DNA of 64,000 nt from Paucibacter sp. TC2R-5 (GCF_025717605.1 NZ_JAJIRQ010000001.1:278915-342914), one strand, 5' to 3'; positions 1 through 9,835 are shown, numbered from the stretch's first letter. Translations and numbers: made by a program. The notes: generated by a model from the sequence alone, not told the origin.

Positions 1-3000
1 TGACCGTGCAGCAAAACAGTGCCTTGCTGGCGACCGACTGGCGCAGCTTCAGTATCGGCGCTGGCCACACCGTCAACTTCGTCCAACCCTCCAGCACTTC
101 CGTGGCCTTGAACCGGGTGGTGGGCAACGAGGTCTCGCGCATCCAAGGGGCTTTGAATGCCAATGGGCAAGTCTTTTTGCTCAACCCCAACGGTGTGTTG
201 TTCACGCCAACGGCGCAGGTCAATGTAGGCGCCTTGGTCGCGAGCACTCTCAGGTTGGACAACCAGGACTTCCTCGCCGGCCGCTACCGTTTCAGCGGTG
301 ACAGCGGCAACGCCATCATCAATCAAGGGCAGATCACCGCCGCTTCGGGTGGCGCCGTTGCCTTGATCGCGGCCAAGATCAGCAATAGCGGCAGCATCTT
401 TGCGCCCGCCGGGCAGGTGCTGATGGGCGCCGGCTCAAAAGTCGTTTTGGACTTGGGCGGCCCGGTCAAATTGAAAGTCGATGCGGCCGCGATCGATGCT
501 TTGATCGAGCAAGGCGGGGCCATCAAGGCAGATGGTGGTCTGGTGTATCTCAGCGCCAAGGCCGCTGGCAGCCTGGCCAGCACGGTGATCAACCACACCG
601 GCGTGACCGAGGCGCAAACGCTGGCCTCCGGTGAAAAGGGCGAAATCTTCTTGATGGGCGGGATGGGCAACGACCGCATCGTGGTGGGCGGGCGACTCGA
701 TGCCAGTGGGCCGCAGGGTGGCGGTGGCGGTTTTGTAGAAACCAGCGCGGCGCTGGTCGATTTCCACCCTGGCCGTGTTGTCACAACGCTCAGCGCCGAT
801 GGACGCAATGGCACTTGGCTGATCGATCCGAACGATTACACGATTGCGGCCAGTGGCGGCAATATCAGCGGCAGCCAACTCGGCACCGACCTGGCCAGCA
901 GCAACGTCACCATCTCCACTGCCACCCAAGGCACGACGGGTGGCAATGGCGATATTCATGTCAATGATGCGGTGACTTGGGCTGCAAATAAGCTGACGCT
1001 GACGGCCGAGCGCAATATCAATGTCAACTCGGACCTCAACGCCACCGGCACGGGTAGCCTGGCCTTTGTGTACGGCCAAGCCAGCAGCAACGGTAGCGGC
1101 GCTGGGTACAGTGTGGCCAACGGCGTCAAGGTCCTGATTCCCAATGCCGCTGCTTTCACCTGGAAGAAAGGCAGCACCGGCGCCACCAAAAACTTGGTGC
1201 TGGACAACGGGCTCTTGCGCTTCGGCAATGGCACGCAGGACTCCATCGACCCCAGCGGGCAGTTGAGGCAGCCCTTCTACTTCGACAACGTCACCACCGG
1301 CCGCAACGGCTGGTACAAGATGACGATCAGCAGCAACCCCTTGGATCTGGCCGTGGGGGTCGGGGGCGATGGCAGCAATAGCTGGAATTACAACGGTACG
1401 GTCAAGACCACCCAGGACACCTTCACCGCTGCTTTGAGCAACAAGTCCGTCAATATTGCTGGCTACCATGAGGGCGTCGGCACCATCATCAGCAGCGCCA
1501 CCCTGAACATGGGCGGCGGGCAACTGATCCGTGTGCAAAACAGTTTCGAACTGTTGGCGGGCAATAGCTACTCCAAGACGGACACCCAGCTGACCAATTT
1601 GGGCTCCAGCGCGCTGAGCAATCTGCGACTGTGGATCGGAACCCGCGATGACTGGGTTGGGCAGGGCGATGCCAGCTACAAATCCAAAGGCAATATCGTC
1701 AACAACACCTTCGTCAGCCTGCCGACCCAGAACACAGCGTCTAATGCGCTGAAGGTCACTGAAAACAACGACGGCAGCACCGGTGGTGCGGTCTTGTTCT
1801 ATTCGACATCAGACGGCGTGGACATGGCACATGCCTCTTGCTGCAGCTTCTCCAACTCCACTAACAAAGATCCCCGGACCTCGCAGATCAATAGCGCCCA
1901 GGTCGATGGCTCGTACGCGATGTTCAAGCGCCTCTCCGATTTGGCCAGCGGCCAGTCCGGCGGCTTCGTCTGGTACTACGCTGGCGCGCCCGTCAGCTTG
2001 ATCAACAACGCCATCAGCTCGGTTGGCCAAGCAGCTGGTGGGGGCAGCACTCCGATCTATCTGCGCCTGAATCCAGGCAGCAGCATTTATGGCGCTCGGC
2101 CCAGCTTCAGCTATTCGCTGTTCGACGCCATCTCGGGTGGCAATCTGATCTCAGACGCTTCGGCCTCCGGCACGGCCGTCTGGACAGGCGCCCCCAGCAG
2201 CACATCCAATGCCGGCACTTACAGTTTGAGCTATGCCAGCGGAGTCAGCTTGGGCAACACAGCCTACTCGTTGAGTGCGGGTGCCGCGGCCAATTGGAGC
2301 ATCACCCCGCGTACGCTGAACCTGAGCGTCAGCAAGACCTATGACGGCAATAACTCGATGGTCTCGGGCTTTGCGCTGACCGGCATGGTCAATGGCGACG
2401 CCAGCCCGACCGTGACCGGCACGGCGGCGGTGGCCAGCAAGAACGTCGGCGCTTATTCGGCCTTTGTTAGCAGCAGTTTGGCTTTATCCAATAGCAACTA
2501 CAGCTTGAGTGGCGGCACGGTGTCGGCCAGCATCGCTGCCAAGCCTTTGACAGCCAGCTACACGGCCAGCAACAAGGTCTATGACGGCAGTGCCTCGGCT
2601 GTTGTGGTGGCCAGTTCGGCAGATCTGATTGCCAATGACATGCTGAGCATCGCCCACAGCAACGCCAATTTCGTGAATAGCAGCGCGGGCAATGCCAAAA
2701 CGGTGACGATCGGAGGCATCAGCCTGAGTGGCGCCGACGCCGCCAACTACAGTTTGCAAAACACCAGCGCCTCTGCCAGCGCCAATATCAGCCCGCGCCC
2801 CATCACCGTGACGGCGGATACCAAGAGCAAGGTCTACGGCAATGCCGACCCTGCTCTCAGTTATGCCGTGACGGCCGGCAACCTGGTCGGAGACGACAGC
2901 TTGGTCGGCGCCTTAAGCCGCTCGCCAGGCAGCAATGTCGGCAACTACGCCATCGACGCATCAGGCCTGGCCAATGGCAACTACCTGATCACGGCGCAAA

Positions 3001-4028
3001 ACGGCGTGTTGAGCATCGCGCCGCGGCCAATCACCGTGACGGCGGATGCCAAGACCAAGATCTACGGCAATGCCGACCCGGCTCTCAGTTATGCCGTGAC
3101 GGCTGGCAACTTGCTCGGTGACGACAGCTTGGCCGGCGCCTTAAGCCGCTCGCCAGGCAGCAGTGTCGGCAACTACACCATCGACGCATCAAGCCTGGTC
3201 AATGGCAACTACCTCATCACGACGCAAAACGGCGTGTTGAGCATCACGCCGCGGCCCATCACCGTAACGGCGGATGCCAAGAGCAAGGTCTACGGCAATG
3301 CCGAACCGACTCTCAGTTATGCCGTGACGGCCGGCAATCTGGTGGGTGACGACAGCTTGGTTGGTGCGCTGAGCCGCTCGCCTGGCGGCATCGTCGGCAA
3401 CTACACCATCGACGCATCAAGCCTCGCCAATGGCAACTACTTGATCACGGCGCAAAACGGTGTGCTGAGCATCACGCCACGGCCCATCACCGTAGCGGCG
3501 GATGCCAAGAGCAAAACCTACGGCGAGGCCGACCCCGCCCTCAGCTACCAAATCAGCAGCGGCAGCATGGTCAGTGGCGACAAACTCGACGGTGCGCTAT
3601 CTCGCGCCTCCGGCGAGAGCATTGGCAGCCATGCCATCAGCGCTCAGGCCTTGAGCAATAGCAACTACGCCATCACCGCGGTCGATTCGAACCTGGTCAT
3701 TGCACCGGCCGTCAATGCGAATGTGATTGCCGGCAATAGCCCATCGGCCACCAACGTCATTTCGATGCCGCCGGCGCTGACGGTGCCGAATTTTGGCGGC
3801 GGCGCGTTCACGCTGATCGATGTGCCAGCCGCCCCGGCGGCAAACGCTGGCGGAGATTCAAGTGGCCCGACCGCCCGCAGCGCCGGCACAACGCCTCCCA
3901 TCGCTGACAACTCGGCTTTGACCGGCTCGGCCGGCAGCTTGCGCATGTTGGTTGTCGGCGGCGGCATCAAACTGCCTGAGCTACGCACGACACCAGCGAA
4001 CAATCAAGAAGGCGGGAAAGAACAATGA
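1..4028 (+). CDS. TpsA-type filamentous haemagglutinin/adhesin exoprotein, 5' end outside window
   Basis: This is a large secreted exoprotein of a two-partner secretion system, exported through the outer membrane by the TpsB protein encoded next. The frame is open to the left edge, so the true start and signal peptide are missing; the GTG at 6 is not a credible start. The first ~190 visible residues match the TPS secretion domain (NPNG motif near residues 60-63 of the visible protein). A YDG-type segment (KTYDGNN) follows near residue 780. Four MBG-type repeats of 76 residues lie at roughly residues 930-1233, each opening with a PRPITV-like strand. The C-terminus is low-complexity and shows no recognisable toxin domain, so adhesin or surface-matrix function is inferred rather than contact-dependent inhibition. 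The stop overlaps the next start by 4 nt (ATGA), which implies translational coupling. Confidence 0.88.
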   Translation, partial: TVQQNSALLATDWRSFSIGAGHTVNFVQPSSTSVALNRVVGNEVSRIQGALNANGQVFLLNPNGVLFTPTAQVNVGALVASTLRLDNQDFLAGRYRFSGDSGNAIINQGQITAASGGAVALIAAKISNSGSIFAPAGQVLMGAGSKVVLDLGGPVKLKVDAAAIDALIEQGGAIKADGGLVYLSAKAAGSLASTVINHTGVTEAQTLASGEKGEIFLMGGMGNDRIVVGGRLDASGPQGGGGGFVETSAALVDFHPGRVVTTLSADGRNGTWLIDPNDYTIAASGGNISGSQLGTDLASSNVTISTATQGTTGGNGDIHVNDAVTWAANKLTLTAERNINVNSDLNATGTGSLAFVYGQASSNGSGAGYSVANGVKVLIPNAAAFTWKKGSTGATKNLVLDNGLLRFGNGTQDSIDPSGQLRQPFYFDNVTTGRNGWYKMTISSNPLDLAVGVGGDGSNSWNYNGTVKTTQDTFTAALSNKSVNIAGYHEGVGTIISSATLNMGGGQLIRVQNSFELLAGNSYSKTDTQLTNLGSSALSNLRLWIGTRDDWVGQGDASYKSKGNIVNNTFVSLPTQNTASNALKVTENNDGSTGGAVLFYSTSDGVDMAHASCCSFSNSTNKDPRTSQINSAQVDGSYAMFKRLSDLASGQSGGFVWYYAGAPVSLINNAISSVGQAAGGGSTPIYLRLNPGSSIYGARPSFSYSLFDAISGGNLISDASASGTAVWTGAPSSTSNAGTYSLSYASGVSLGNTAYSLSAGAAANWSITPRTLNLSVSKTYDGNNSMVSGFALTGMVNGDASPTVTGTAAVASKNVGAYSAFVSSSLALSNSNYSLSGGTVSASIAAKPLTASYTASNKVYDGSASAVVVASSADLIANDMLSIAHSNANFVNSSAGNAKTVTIGGISLSGADAANYSLQNTSASASANISPRPITVTADTKSKVYGNADPALSYAVTAGNLVGDDSLVGALSRSPGSNVGNYAIDASGLANGNYLITAQNGVLSIAPRPITVTADAKTKIYGNADPALSYAVTAGNLLGDDSLAGALSRSPGSSVGNYTIDASSLVNGNYLITTQNGVLSITPRPITVTADAKSKVYGNAEPTLSYAVTAGNLVGDDSLVGALSRSPGGIVGNYTIDASSLANGNYLITAQNGVLSITPRPITVAADAKSKTYGEADPALSYQISSGSMVSGDKLDGALSRASGESIGSHAISAQALSNSNYAITAVDSNLVIAPAVNANVIAGNSPSATNVISMPPALTVPNFGGGAFTLIDVPAAPAANAGGDSSGPTARSAGTTPPIADNSALTGSAGSLRMLVVGGGIKLPELRTTPANNQEGGKEQ
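2793..3704 (+). repeat. Four tandem 228-bp coding repeats (MBG domains)
   Basis: Units begin at 2793, 3021, 3249 and 3477, each 228 bp (76 codons). The first three are nearly identical at nucleotide level; the fourth diverges after its first third. The repeated protein unit starts PRPITVTAD and ends NGVLSI. In-frame near-identical repeats of this type commonly expand or contract by recombination, which would change adhesin length between strains. Confidence 0.9.
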
Positions 4029-5722
4029 GAAAAGACATCAAGGCTCTCACCATGAGCAGTTCTGACGCACGCGGCTTGCAAATCGTGCGCTTGGCCAGCT
4101 TGGCCTTGATCGCGGGCATGGCCGGCAATCAAGCCCGCGCACAGACACCACCCGATGCAGGGCAACTTTCACAAGAGCTCAGGCGCCTGCCGGAACCGCA
4201 GCGCCAGGCTCCAAAGCTGACCATGCCAAGTCCCAGCACCGACCTGGTGCTACCCGGCGGCAGGCAGGTGCTGATCAGCAGCGTTCAGCTGAGTGGCAAC
4301 ACGGTGATCGACAGTGCCACTCTGGAGGAACTGTTGGCAGATGCTGCAGGTAAAAAGCTCGACTTGGCCGGCCTGCGCGAATTGGCCGACCGGGTCGGCG
4401 CCCTCTATCAGCAGCGTGGCTTTCTATTTGCTCGCGCCTATTTGCCGCCGCAAGAATTGAGCGATGGCGTCTTGCGCATTCAGGTGCTGGAGGGCGAGTA
4501 CGGGCAGGTTCGGGCCGTGAGCACAGATCCCGCTTGGGCGGCCCAGGCCGAGCAGTTCTTGAGCGTGCTCCAGCCCGGCGCCGTCATCTCAAGCGCAGCG
4601 CTGGAGCGGGCAACCTTGATTCTGGGTGATCAGCCGGGGGTGCGCGTCGTCCCCATGATGCAGCCAGGCAGCAAGGTCGGCAGCGGGGACTTGGAAGTTG
4701 AAGTCACGCCGGCGCAAACCTGGGTGGGCAGCGTCGGGGCAGACAATCACGGCAACCGCTACAGCGGCCGCAACCGACTGCAATTCAATCTCGACTGGAA
4801 CAGCCCCCTGCGCTTGGGCGACCAGATCAGCCTGCGCAGCCTCGTCAGTGACGAAAAGTTGTGGCTTGGCAGTTTGGCCTACAACACGCCTTTGGGCAGC
4901 CAAGGGCTGCGCGGCAGCGTCAGCTATGCCCATACGGACTATCAGTTAGGCAAAGAATTTGCCAGTGCCAATGCCACCGGCACCGCCAAGGTCAGCAATC
5001 TGGGCTTGAGCTACCCTTTGCTGCGCACGAACAATGCCAATCTGAAGGCATCGGCGGGCTATCAGCACAAGCGCTTGCAAGACAACAAGGCGGGCATCAG
5101 CGAAGGCAAATCCACCGATGCCTTGGTGCTGGGTTTTGACTTTGATCGCCGTGACGGTCTGGGCTATGGCGGCATCAGCTTTGGCAATCTCAGCATGACC
5201 CCAGGCAGGCTCAAATTTGGCGGCCCCCAATATCCGCAGGACGAAAACCAAACCCTGGGCCGCTTCACAAAGATCAATCTTGACCTCATTCGTCTGCAAA
5301 ACCTGAGCGCTTCGGGCCTGAGTTTCTATGGCCGCATCAGCGCCCAAATGACGGACAAGAATCTCGATTCGAGCGAGCGCATCACTCTCGGCGGTGCCAG
5401 TGGGGTGCGCAGCTTTCCCAATGGCGAAGCCACGGGAGATCAAGGCTGGATGACCCAAATGGAGTTGCGCTACCCGCTTGGCGGCTTCGTCCCCTATGTC
5501 TTGTATGACTTGGGCAAGGTCCAGATCAACAAGACGCCCACACCACAAACGGCCATCAACAACCGCACACTCAGCGGAGCCGGACTGGGCGTCAGGGCGC
5601 AAATCAAGGACTTGGAGCTGGACGCGGCGCTGGCTTGGCGGGGCAAGGGCGGCGCACCGCAAGCCGACACCAGCTCGAACAAGCAGCCGCTTGTCTGGGT
5701 CAGCGTGATTTATCGGATTTAG
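4025..5722 (+). CDS. TpsB outer-membrane transporter, ShlB/FhaC/HecB family
   Basis: This 565-residue protein should form the 16-stranded outer-membrane barrel that secretes the upstream TpsA protein. An N-terminal signal peptide ends near AQA/RAQ at about residue 40. A POTRA-type region (about residues 75-160, with GKKLDLAGLRELAD and YQQRGFLFARAYLPPQ) is followed by the ShlB barrel. The late motif GVRSFPNGEATGDQGW corresponds to the conserved VRGF-type loop that reaches into the pore. The gene overlaps the TpsA stop by 4 nt, so the pair is translationally coupled, as expected for cognate partners. Length is typical for the family. Confidence 0.93.
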   Translation: MRKDIKALTMSSSDARGLQIVRLASLALIAGMAGNQARAQTPPDAGQLSQELRRLPEPQRQAPKLTMPSPSTDLVLPGGRQVLISSVQLSGNTVIDSATLEELLADAAGKKLDLAGLRELADRVGALYQQRGFLFARAYLPPQELSDGVLRIQVLEGEYGQVRAVSTDPAWAAQAEQFLSVLQPGAVISSAALERATLILGDQPGVRVVPMMQPGSKVGSGDLEVEVTPAQTWVGSVGADNHGNRYSGRNRLQFNLDWNSPLRLGDQISLRSLVSDEKLWLGSLAYNTPLGSQGLRGSVSYAHTDYQLGKEFASANATGTAKVSNLGLSYPLLRTNNANLKASAGYQHKRLQDNKAGISEGKSTDALVLGFDFDRRDGLGYGGISFGNLSMTPGRLKFGGPQYPQDENQTLGRFTKINLDLIRLQNLSASGLSFYGRISAQMTDKNLDSSERITLGGASGVRSFPNGEATGDQGWMTQMELRYPLGGFVPYVLYDLGKVQINKTPTPQTAINNRTLSGAGLGVRAQIKDLELDAALAWRGKGGAPQADTSSNKQPLVWVSVIYRI

Positions 5723-5816
5723 CCACCCGCTTGCTTGTCGAATTGCGCTAGCTTGGTGTCGCTTTGCCGGGACATGCTGGTCATGGCGTTTGCAACATTC
5801 GCGCGACCTTGGCTCG

Positions 5817-5838
5817 AGCCGTGCCACTCGGCACGGCT
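5817..5838 (+). terminator. Stem-loop after tpsB, possible terminator
   Basis: A perfect 9-bp stem (AGCCGTGCC / GGCACGGCT) with a 4-nt loop lies between the convergent tpsB and S9 peptidase genes. It has no tight U-run on either strand, so its role as a terminator is only plausible. Confidence 0.4.
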
Positions 5839-5849
5839 TCAAGCGAGCC

Positions 5850-7877
5850 TTAGTTTTTTGGCGCTGTGGCCTTTGCCGCTTTGGCTGGATGGCGCTTCAA
5901 CCAATCAAAAAACTCGCCGTACCAGAGCTTGCTGTTCTGGGGCTTCAGCACCCAATGGTTTTCGTCCGGGAACCACAGCAGGCGCGCGTCGACGCCGCGC
6001 GCCTTGAGCGTGTTGTAGTAGGCCAGGCCCTGCGCGTCGGGCACGCGGTAGTCCAGCGCACCGTGGATGACCAGCGTGGGCGTGTGCATATGCTGGGCGA
6101 AGTTGACCGGGCTTTGGGCGGCGATTTTGGCCGGGTCGACCCAGTAGTTGGCGCCCAGCTCTTTGACATGCCAGGTGTAGCAATCGTCGGCATACATGGC
6201 TTGCCAGTCGAAGCAGCCGGCGTGGCAGATATAGGCTTGGTAACGCCCAGGCTCCACATGCCCGTTCATCCATGCAACCATAAAGCCGCCGTAGCTGCCG
6301 CCGGTGGCGTAAACGCGGCCTTTGTCGGCCCAAGGCTTCTTCAAGATCCAATCGGTGCCCGCCTCGATGTCTTGCAACTCCAGCTCGCCCCAGCGGTGCG
6401 TGATCGAGTCGAGAAATGCGTGACCGAAGCTGGAACTGCCGTGGTAATTAACGGCGGCGACCACATAACCCTCGGCGGCGAATAACTGATGGTTCCAGCG
6501 CCAATGCCAACTGTCGCCCATGGCGGTGTGCGGGCCGCCGTGGATCAGATGCATGACCGGGTATTTCTTTTTGGCCTCGAAGCCGGGCGGGAAGGCCAGC
6601 CACATCTGCACCTGCTCGCCCTGCGCGCCGGCGTAGAAGACTTCTTCGATCTTGGAGAATTTGTGCGCCGCCAGCAAGTCGATGTTGAAGGACTCGATGC
6701 GCTGCGCTTTCTTCTCTTCATCCAACACGGACAAGCGCGGAGGGAAGTGAATGCTGTCGTGGTTGACGACGATCACGCCCGCGGCGGCCGCGAAGCTTGT
6801 TGCGTGGCCGCCTTCGAACTCGATAGCGACGGAGGCGGCAGGCAGGTCGAAGCGCCAGAGGTGGCGACGGCCGGCCTGCTCGGCGCAGAACAGCAGCGAC
6901 AAATCATCTTCGGCCCAATTCAGCGGCGCGGCGACTTCGCGGTCCCAATCGGCCGACACGACCGCCCATTGGCCGTGGGTATCCAGCACGGCCAGCTGCG
7001 CCGGCATCGTGTGCTTGAGCCCTTGGTTGCTGGCTAAAAAGGCGAGATGCTGGCCGCCGTGGCTATAGCGTGGCGCACCAAAGTCCCAGGCGGCGTCTTG
7101 CAAGAGGGTGCGAAATTCGCCTGGCTTGCCGCCTGATTTCAGCGTTATCTCGGCCAGCGCAAAGCAATTGCCGACCTTCTTCTCGGGCGCCGGATCAAAG
7201 GCAAATACGATGCTGCGGCCATCGGGGGCGATGTCGAAGCATTCGCTGCCTGCGTCGGCGCGGCTGAGCTCAAAGCTGCTGCCCTCGAACAGGTCCTGGG
7301 TTTTGCCGGTTTTGACGTCGATGACATGCAAATGCGCGACCCGGCCCATCGGGATGCTGTGATCCCAGTAGCGGTAAAACGCTTCGCTGGTGACATAGCC
7401 GGTTTGCTTGCGCGCCTTGAAATCTTTGTGCGCCTTGGCCTGTGCTTTGGCGCCTTTGAGCTCGGGCCAAACCCAGGAGATAAAGGCAATGCGCCGCCCG
7501 TCTGGGAACCATTTGAAGGCCTCTACGCCGGTGGCGACCTGACCCAAGCGGCGCGCTTCGCCGCCATCGGGTGCGATTAGATAGAGCTGTGGCTCATCGT
7601 CCTTGACCCCATCCTGCTCGCGCTTGGCCACGAATGCGATCTGCTTGCCACTCGGGCTCCACTGCGGCGCGCCGTCTTTGTCGCCGGCACTGGTCAAGCG
7701 GCGCGGCTCGCCGCCCAGGGTAGACAGCAGATACAGGCTGGAGCGACTCTTGTTCTCTGCCATATCGAACTGCGACAGGCTGGCCACCGCTTGGGCACCA
7801 TCGGGCGACAGGCTGGGCGCGCCGACCCGCTCGATTTGCCAGAGTAAGTCGACATCAAATTTACGGGTTTTGCTCAT
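5850..7877 (-). CDS. S9 family prolyl-oligopeptidase-type peptidase (acylaminoacyl/dipeptidyl peptidase)
   Basis: This 675-residue serine peptidase has an N-terminal beta-propeller (TolB/WD40-like blades, about residues 1-380) and a C-terminal alpha/beta-hydrolase domain. The catalytic triad is visible as Ser528 (GGSYGG), Asp609 (HGALDYRVP) and His641 (DENHW). It should release dipeptides or N-acylated residues from short peptides. No signal peptide is apparent, so it is probably cytoplasmic. Its ATG overlaps the stop of the small upstream membrane-protein gene by 4 nt, making a two-gene unit. Confidence 0.93.
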   Translation of the reverse strand: MSKTRKFDVDLLWQIERVGAPSLSPDGAQAVASLSQFDMAENKSRSSLYLLSTLGGEPRRLTSAGDKDGAPQWSPSGKQIAFVAKREQDGVKDDEPQLYLIAPDGGEARRLGQVATGVEAFKWFPDGRRIAFISWVWPELKGAKAQAKAHKDFKARKQTGYVTSEAFYRYWDHSIPMGRVAHLHVIDVKTGKTQDLFEGSSFELSRADAGSECFDIAPDGRSIVFAFDPAPEKKVGNCFALAEITLKSGGKPGEFRTLLQDAAWDFGAPRYSHGGQHLAFLASNQGLKHTMPAQLAVLDTHGQWAVVSADWDREVAAPLNWAEDDLSLLFCAEQAGRRHLWRFDLPAASVAIEFEGGHATSFAAAAGVIVVNHDSIHFPPRLSVLDEEKKAQRIESFNIDLLAAHKFSKIEEVFYAGAQGEQVQMWLAFPPGFEAKKKYPVMHLIHGGPHTAMGDSWHWRWNHQLFAAEGYVVAAVNYHGSSSFGHAFLDSITHRWGELELQDIEAGTDWILKKPWADKGRVYATGGSYGGFMVAWMNGHVEPGRYQAYICHAGCFDWQAMYADDCYTWHVKELGANYWVDPAKIAAQSPVNFAQHMHTPTLVIHGALDYRVPDAQGLAYYNTLKARGVDARLLWFPDENHWVLKPQNSKLWYGEFFDWLKRHPAKAAKATAPKN

Positions 7878-8110
7878 GGTGCGTCCGAGCGTAAGAATTT
7901 GGCCAAGAGGTGACGAAAGGCCATGCGTCCGACGCCACAGCCCAGCACGATGAAGAGCAGGCCTGTCAACTGCGGCAGCCCCCAGCCGGGTGTGTTGATG
8001 AAGTCATAGCCGAAAGCGATGCCGACTTGCCAGCCGGCCAAGGCGCCGAGCACGAAGCCGGCTGCGTCGGCAAGACCTTCGAAAGCGGCGCGTTTGAGGG
8101 GTGAGGTCAT
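7874..8110 (-). CDS. Small membrane protein of unknown function
   Basis: This 78-residue protein has two probable membrane segments (about residues 14-30 and 44-66) separated by a short Gly/Pro-rich loop, and a basic C-terminus. I do not recognise the family. It overlaps the S9 peptidase start by 4 nt and follows the MoxR gene on the same strand after about 33 nt, so the three may be co-transcribed. Confidence 0.7.
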   Translation of the reverse strand: MTSPLKRAAFEGLADAAGFVLGALAGWQVGIAFGYDFINTPGWGLPQLTGLLFIVLGCGVGRMAFRHLLAKFLRSDAP

Positions 8111-8143
8111 GGTCAGTTATCGCTGGTGAATGGGCCGCTTGGT

Positions 8144-8998
8144 TTAGCGGTTATGGCGCTGCATTTGCAGCAGCTTCTCGAACAGGGTCAAGTCTTGCTC
8201 GTTTTTGAGTAAGGCCCCGACCAGCGGCGGGATGCTGATTTTTTCGTCCTGGCTTTGCAACGCCGAGACGGGGATGTCCTCGGCCAGGAGCAGCTTCAGC
8301 CAGTCCAGCAGCTCCGACGTAGAGGGCTTTTTCTTCAGGCCCGGCAGATTGCGCACCTCGAAGAAGGTCTTCAGTGCGGCCGCAAGCAGTTCCTTCTTGA
8401 GGCCGGGGAAATGCACATCCACGATGGCTTGCATCGTCGCCGGGTCAGGGAACTTGATGTAGTGAAAAAAGCAGCGGCGCAAAAACGCGTCGGGTAGTTC
8501 TTTTTCGTTGTTGGAGGTGATGAAGACCAAGGGGCGATGTTTGGCCTTGATCAGCTGACGGGTTTCGTAGACATAGAACTCCATCCGGTCGATCTCTCGA
8601 AGCAAGTCGTTGGGGAATTCGATGTCGGCCTTGTCGATTTCGTCGATCAAGAGCGCGACCGGTCGATCGGACTCAAAAGCCTGCCAGAGCACGCCTTTGA
8701 CGATGTAGTTTTCGATGTTCTTGACCTTCTCGGCGCCTTCAATGCCGGAGAGTTGGCTGTCGCGCAAGCGGCTGACGGCGTCGTACTCGTACAGGCCTTG
8801 CTGCGCCTTGGTGGTCGATTTGATATGCCATTGCAGCAAGGGCATGCCCAAAGCAGCGGCCACTTCTTCGGCCAGCATGGTCTTGCCGGTGCCGGGTTCG
8901 CCCTTGACGAGCAGCGGGCGCTGCAGCGTGGCGGCGGCGTTGACGGCCAACATCAAGTCGGCGGTTGCAACGTATTGGTCCGAACCTGCAAATTTCAT
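8144..8998 (-). CDS. MoxR-family AAA+ ATPase
   Basis: This 284-residue AAA+ ATPase has Walker A GEPGTGKT at residues 33-40, Walker B LLIDEIDKAD near 112 and a sensor-1 FITSNNEKELPDAFLRRC segment. MoxR ATPases act as chaperones in metal insertion or complex assembly, usually with a VWA-domain partner. No VWA protein is adjacent downstream here: the next gene is a small membrane protein. The gene is divergent from the cytochrome c gene across an ~88-bp spacer that holds a palindrome. Confidence 0.92.
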   Translation of the reverse strand: MKFAGSDQYVATADLMLAVNAAATLQRPLLVKGEPGTGKTMLAEEVAAALGMPLLQWHIKSTTKAQQGLYEYDAVSRLRDSQLSGIEGAEKVKNIENYIVKGVLWQAFESDRPVALLIDEIDKADIEFPNDLLREIDRMEFYVYETRQLIKAKHRPLVFITSNNEKELPDAFLRRCFFHYIKFPDPATMQAIVDVHFPGLKKELLAAALKTFFEVRNLPGLKKKPSTSELLDWLKLLLAEDIPVSALQSQDEKISIPPLVGALLKNEQDLTLFEKLLQMQRHNR

Positions 8999-9032
8999 GG
9001 TTTAAATCAAACAGTAGATTGGGTCGAATGAG

Positions 9033-9051
9033 TATAGAGGCGGCCTCTATA
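9033..9051. promoter_or_regulatory. Palindrome between moxR-like and cytochrome c genes
   Basis: A perfect inverted repeat with 9-bp arms (TATAGAGGC, 1-nt centre, GCCTCTATA) sits in the divergent intergenic region. Its right end overlaps a TATAAT hexamer (9048-9053) oriented toward the cytochrome gene; its left end gives TATACT on the other strand. Convincing -35 boxes were not found. A protein binding here could control both directions; this is inference. Confidence 0.45.
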
Positions 9052-9086
9052 ATGCCGATCGGATTCAGAACACGACACCTGGGACT

Positions 9087-9776
9087 ATGAAAAAACTGCT
9101 GCAGATTTCGATCGCCTTGGCCGCTTCCCTTTGCGCGAGCGCCTCCGTTCATGCCCAGGCCCAAGCTCAGGCCCCGGCCGATGCCCAAGCCAAGACTGAC
9201 GGCAAAGTCTCCGTGCAAACCAAGGTAGCCATGTGCATCGGCTGCCACGGCATTCCTGGTTACCAAGCCAGTTTTCCAGAGATTCACAAGGTGCCAATGA
9301 TTGCTGGGCAAAATGCGCAGTACATCGTCTCCGCTTTGAATGCCTACAACAAGGGCGAGCGCAAGCACCCCACGATGCGCGGCATCGCTCAGCGCATGAG
9401 CGAGCGTGACATGGCTGAAGTCGCCGCTTTTTACGAAAAGCAAGCCGGCGTGGCCGCAGTGCCTGAGGCCGTCATACCGCCGAGCGCGCAAGTAGCCGAG
9501 CTGCTGAGCAAGGGCGCCTGCGCGTCTTGCCACGGTGCTAACTTCAGCAAGCCTATCGACGGCGCTTACCCGAAGCTGGCTGGTCAGCATGCTGACTATC
9601 TGTATGTGGCCCTGAAGTCCTATCAGGTCGAAGGCAAGGCAGTGTATGGTCGCGGCAACGCCATCATGGCGGGCCAAGTCAAGCAATTCAGCCATGCCGA
9701 GTTGAAGGCCATGGCCAATTACCTGGCTTCTTTACCGAGCGAACTGCGCACCGTGCCGCAGAACAAGTTCCGCTGA
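9087..9776 (+). CDS. Diheme class I cytochrome c (c4-like)
   Basis: This 229-residue periplasmic electron carrier begins with a signal peptide (cleavage near VHA-QA, about residues 23-24). It has two heme-binding CxxCH sites, CIGCH at 50-54 and CASCH at 145-149, each followed by a cytochrome c553-like domain with distal Met candidates (HPTMRGIA; GNAIMAGQV). The two-domain layout fits cytochrome c4, which delivers electrons to terminal oxidases. A Rho-independent terminator follows about 60 nt after the stop. Confidence 0.92.
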   Translation: MKKLLQISIALAASLCASASVHAQAQAQAPADAQAKTDGKVSVQTKVAMCIGCHGIPGYQASFPEIHKVPMIAGQNAQYIVSALNAYNKGERKHPTMRGIAQRMSERDMAEVAAFYEKQAGVAAVPEAVIPPSAQVAELLSKGACASCHGANFSKPIDGAYPKLAGQHADYLYVALKSYQVEGKAVYGRGNAIMAGQVKQFSHAELKAMANYLASLPSELRTVPQNKFR

Positions 9777-9835
9777 ATCAAGTGAGCTCAAACTCCTTTT
9801 GGCCCGCCGACTGCGCAGGGCCAAAACGCAAAGAA

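Noticed and set aside
6..4028. Contact-dependent inhibition (CdiA) system
   Set aside because: No VENN-type boundary, toxin domain or small immunity gene after the exoprotein; MBG repeats point to an adhesin-type TpsA.
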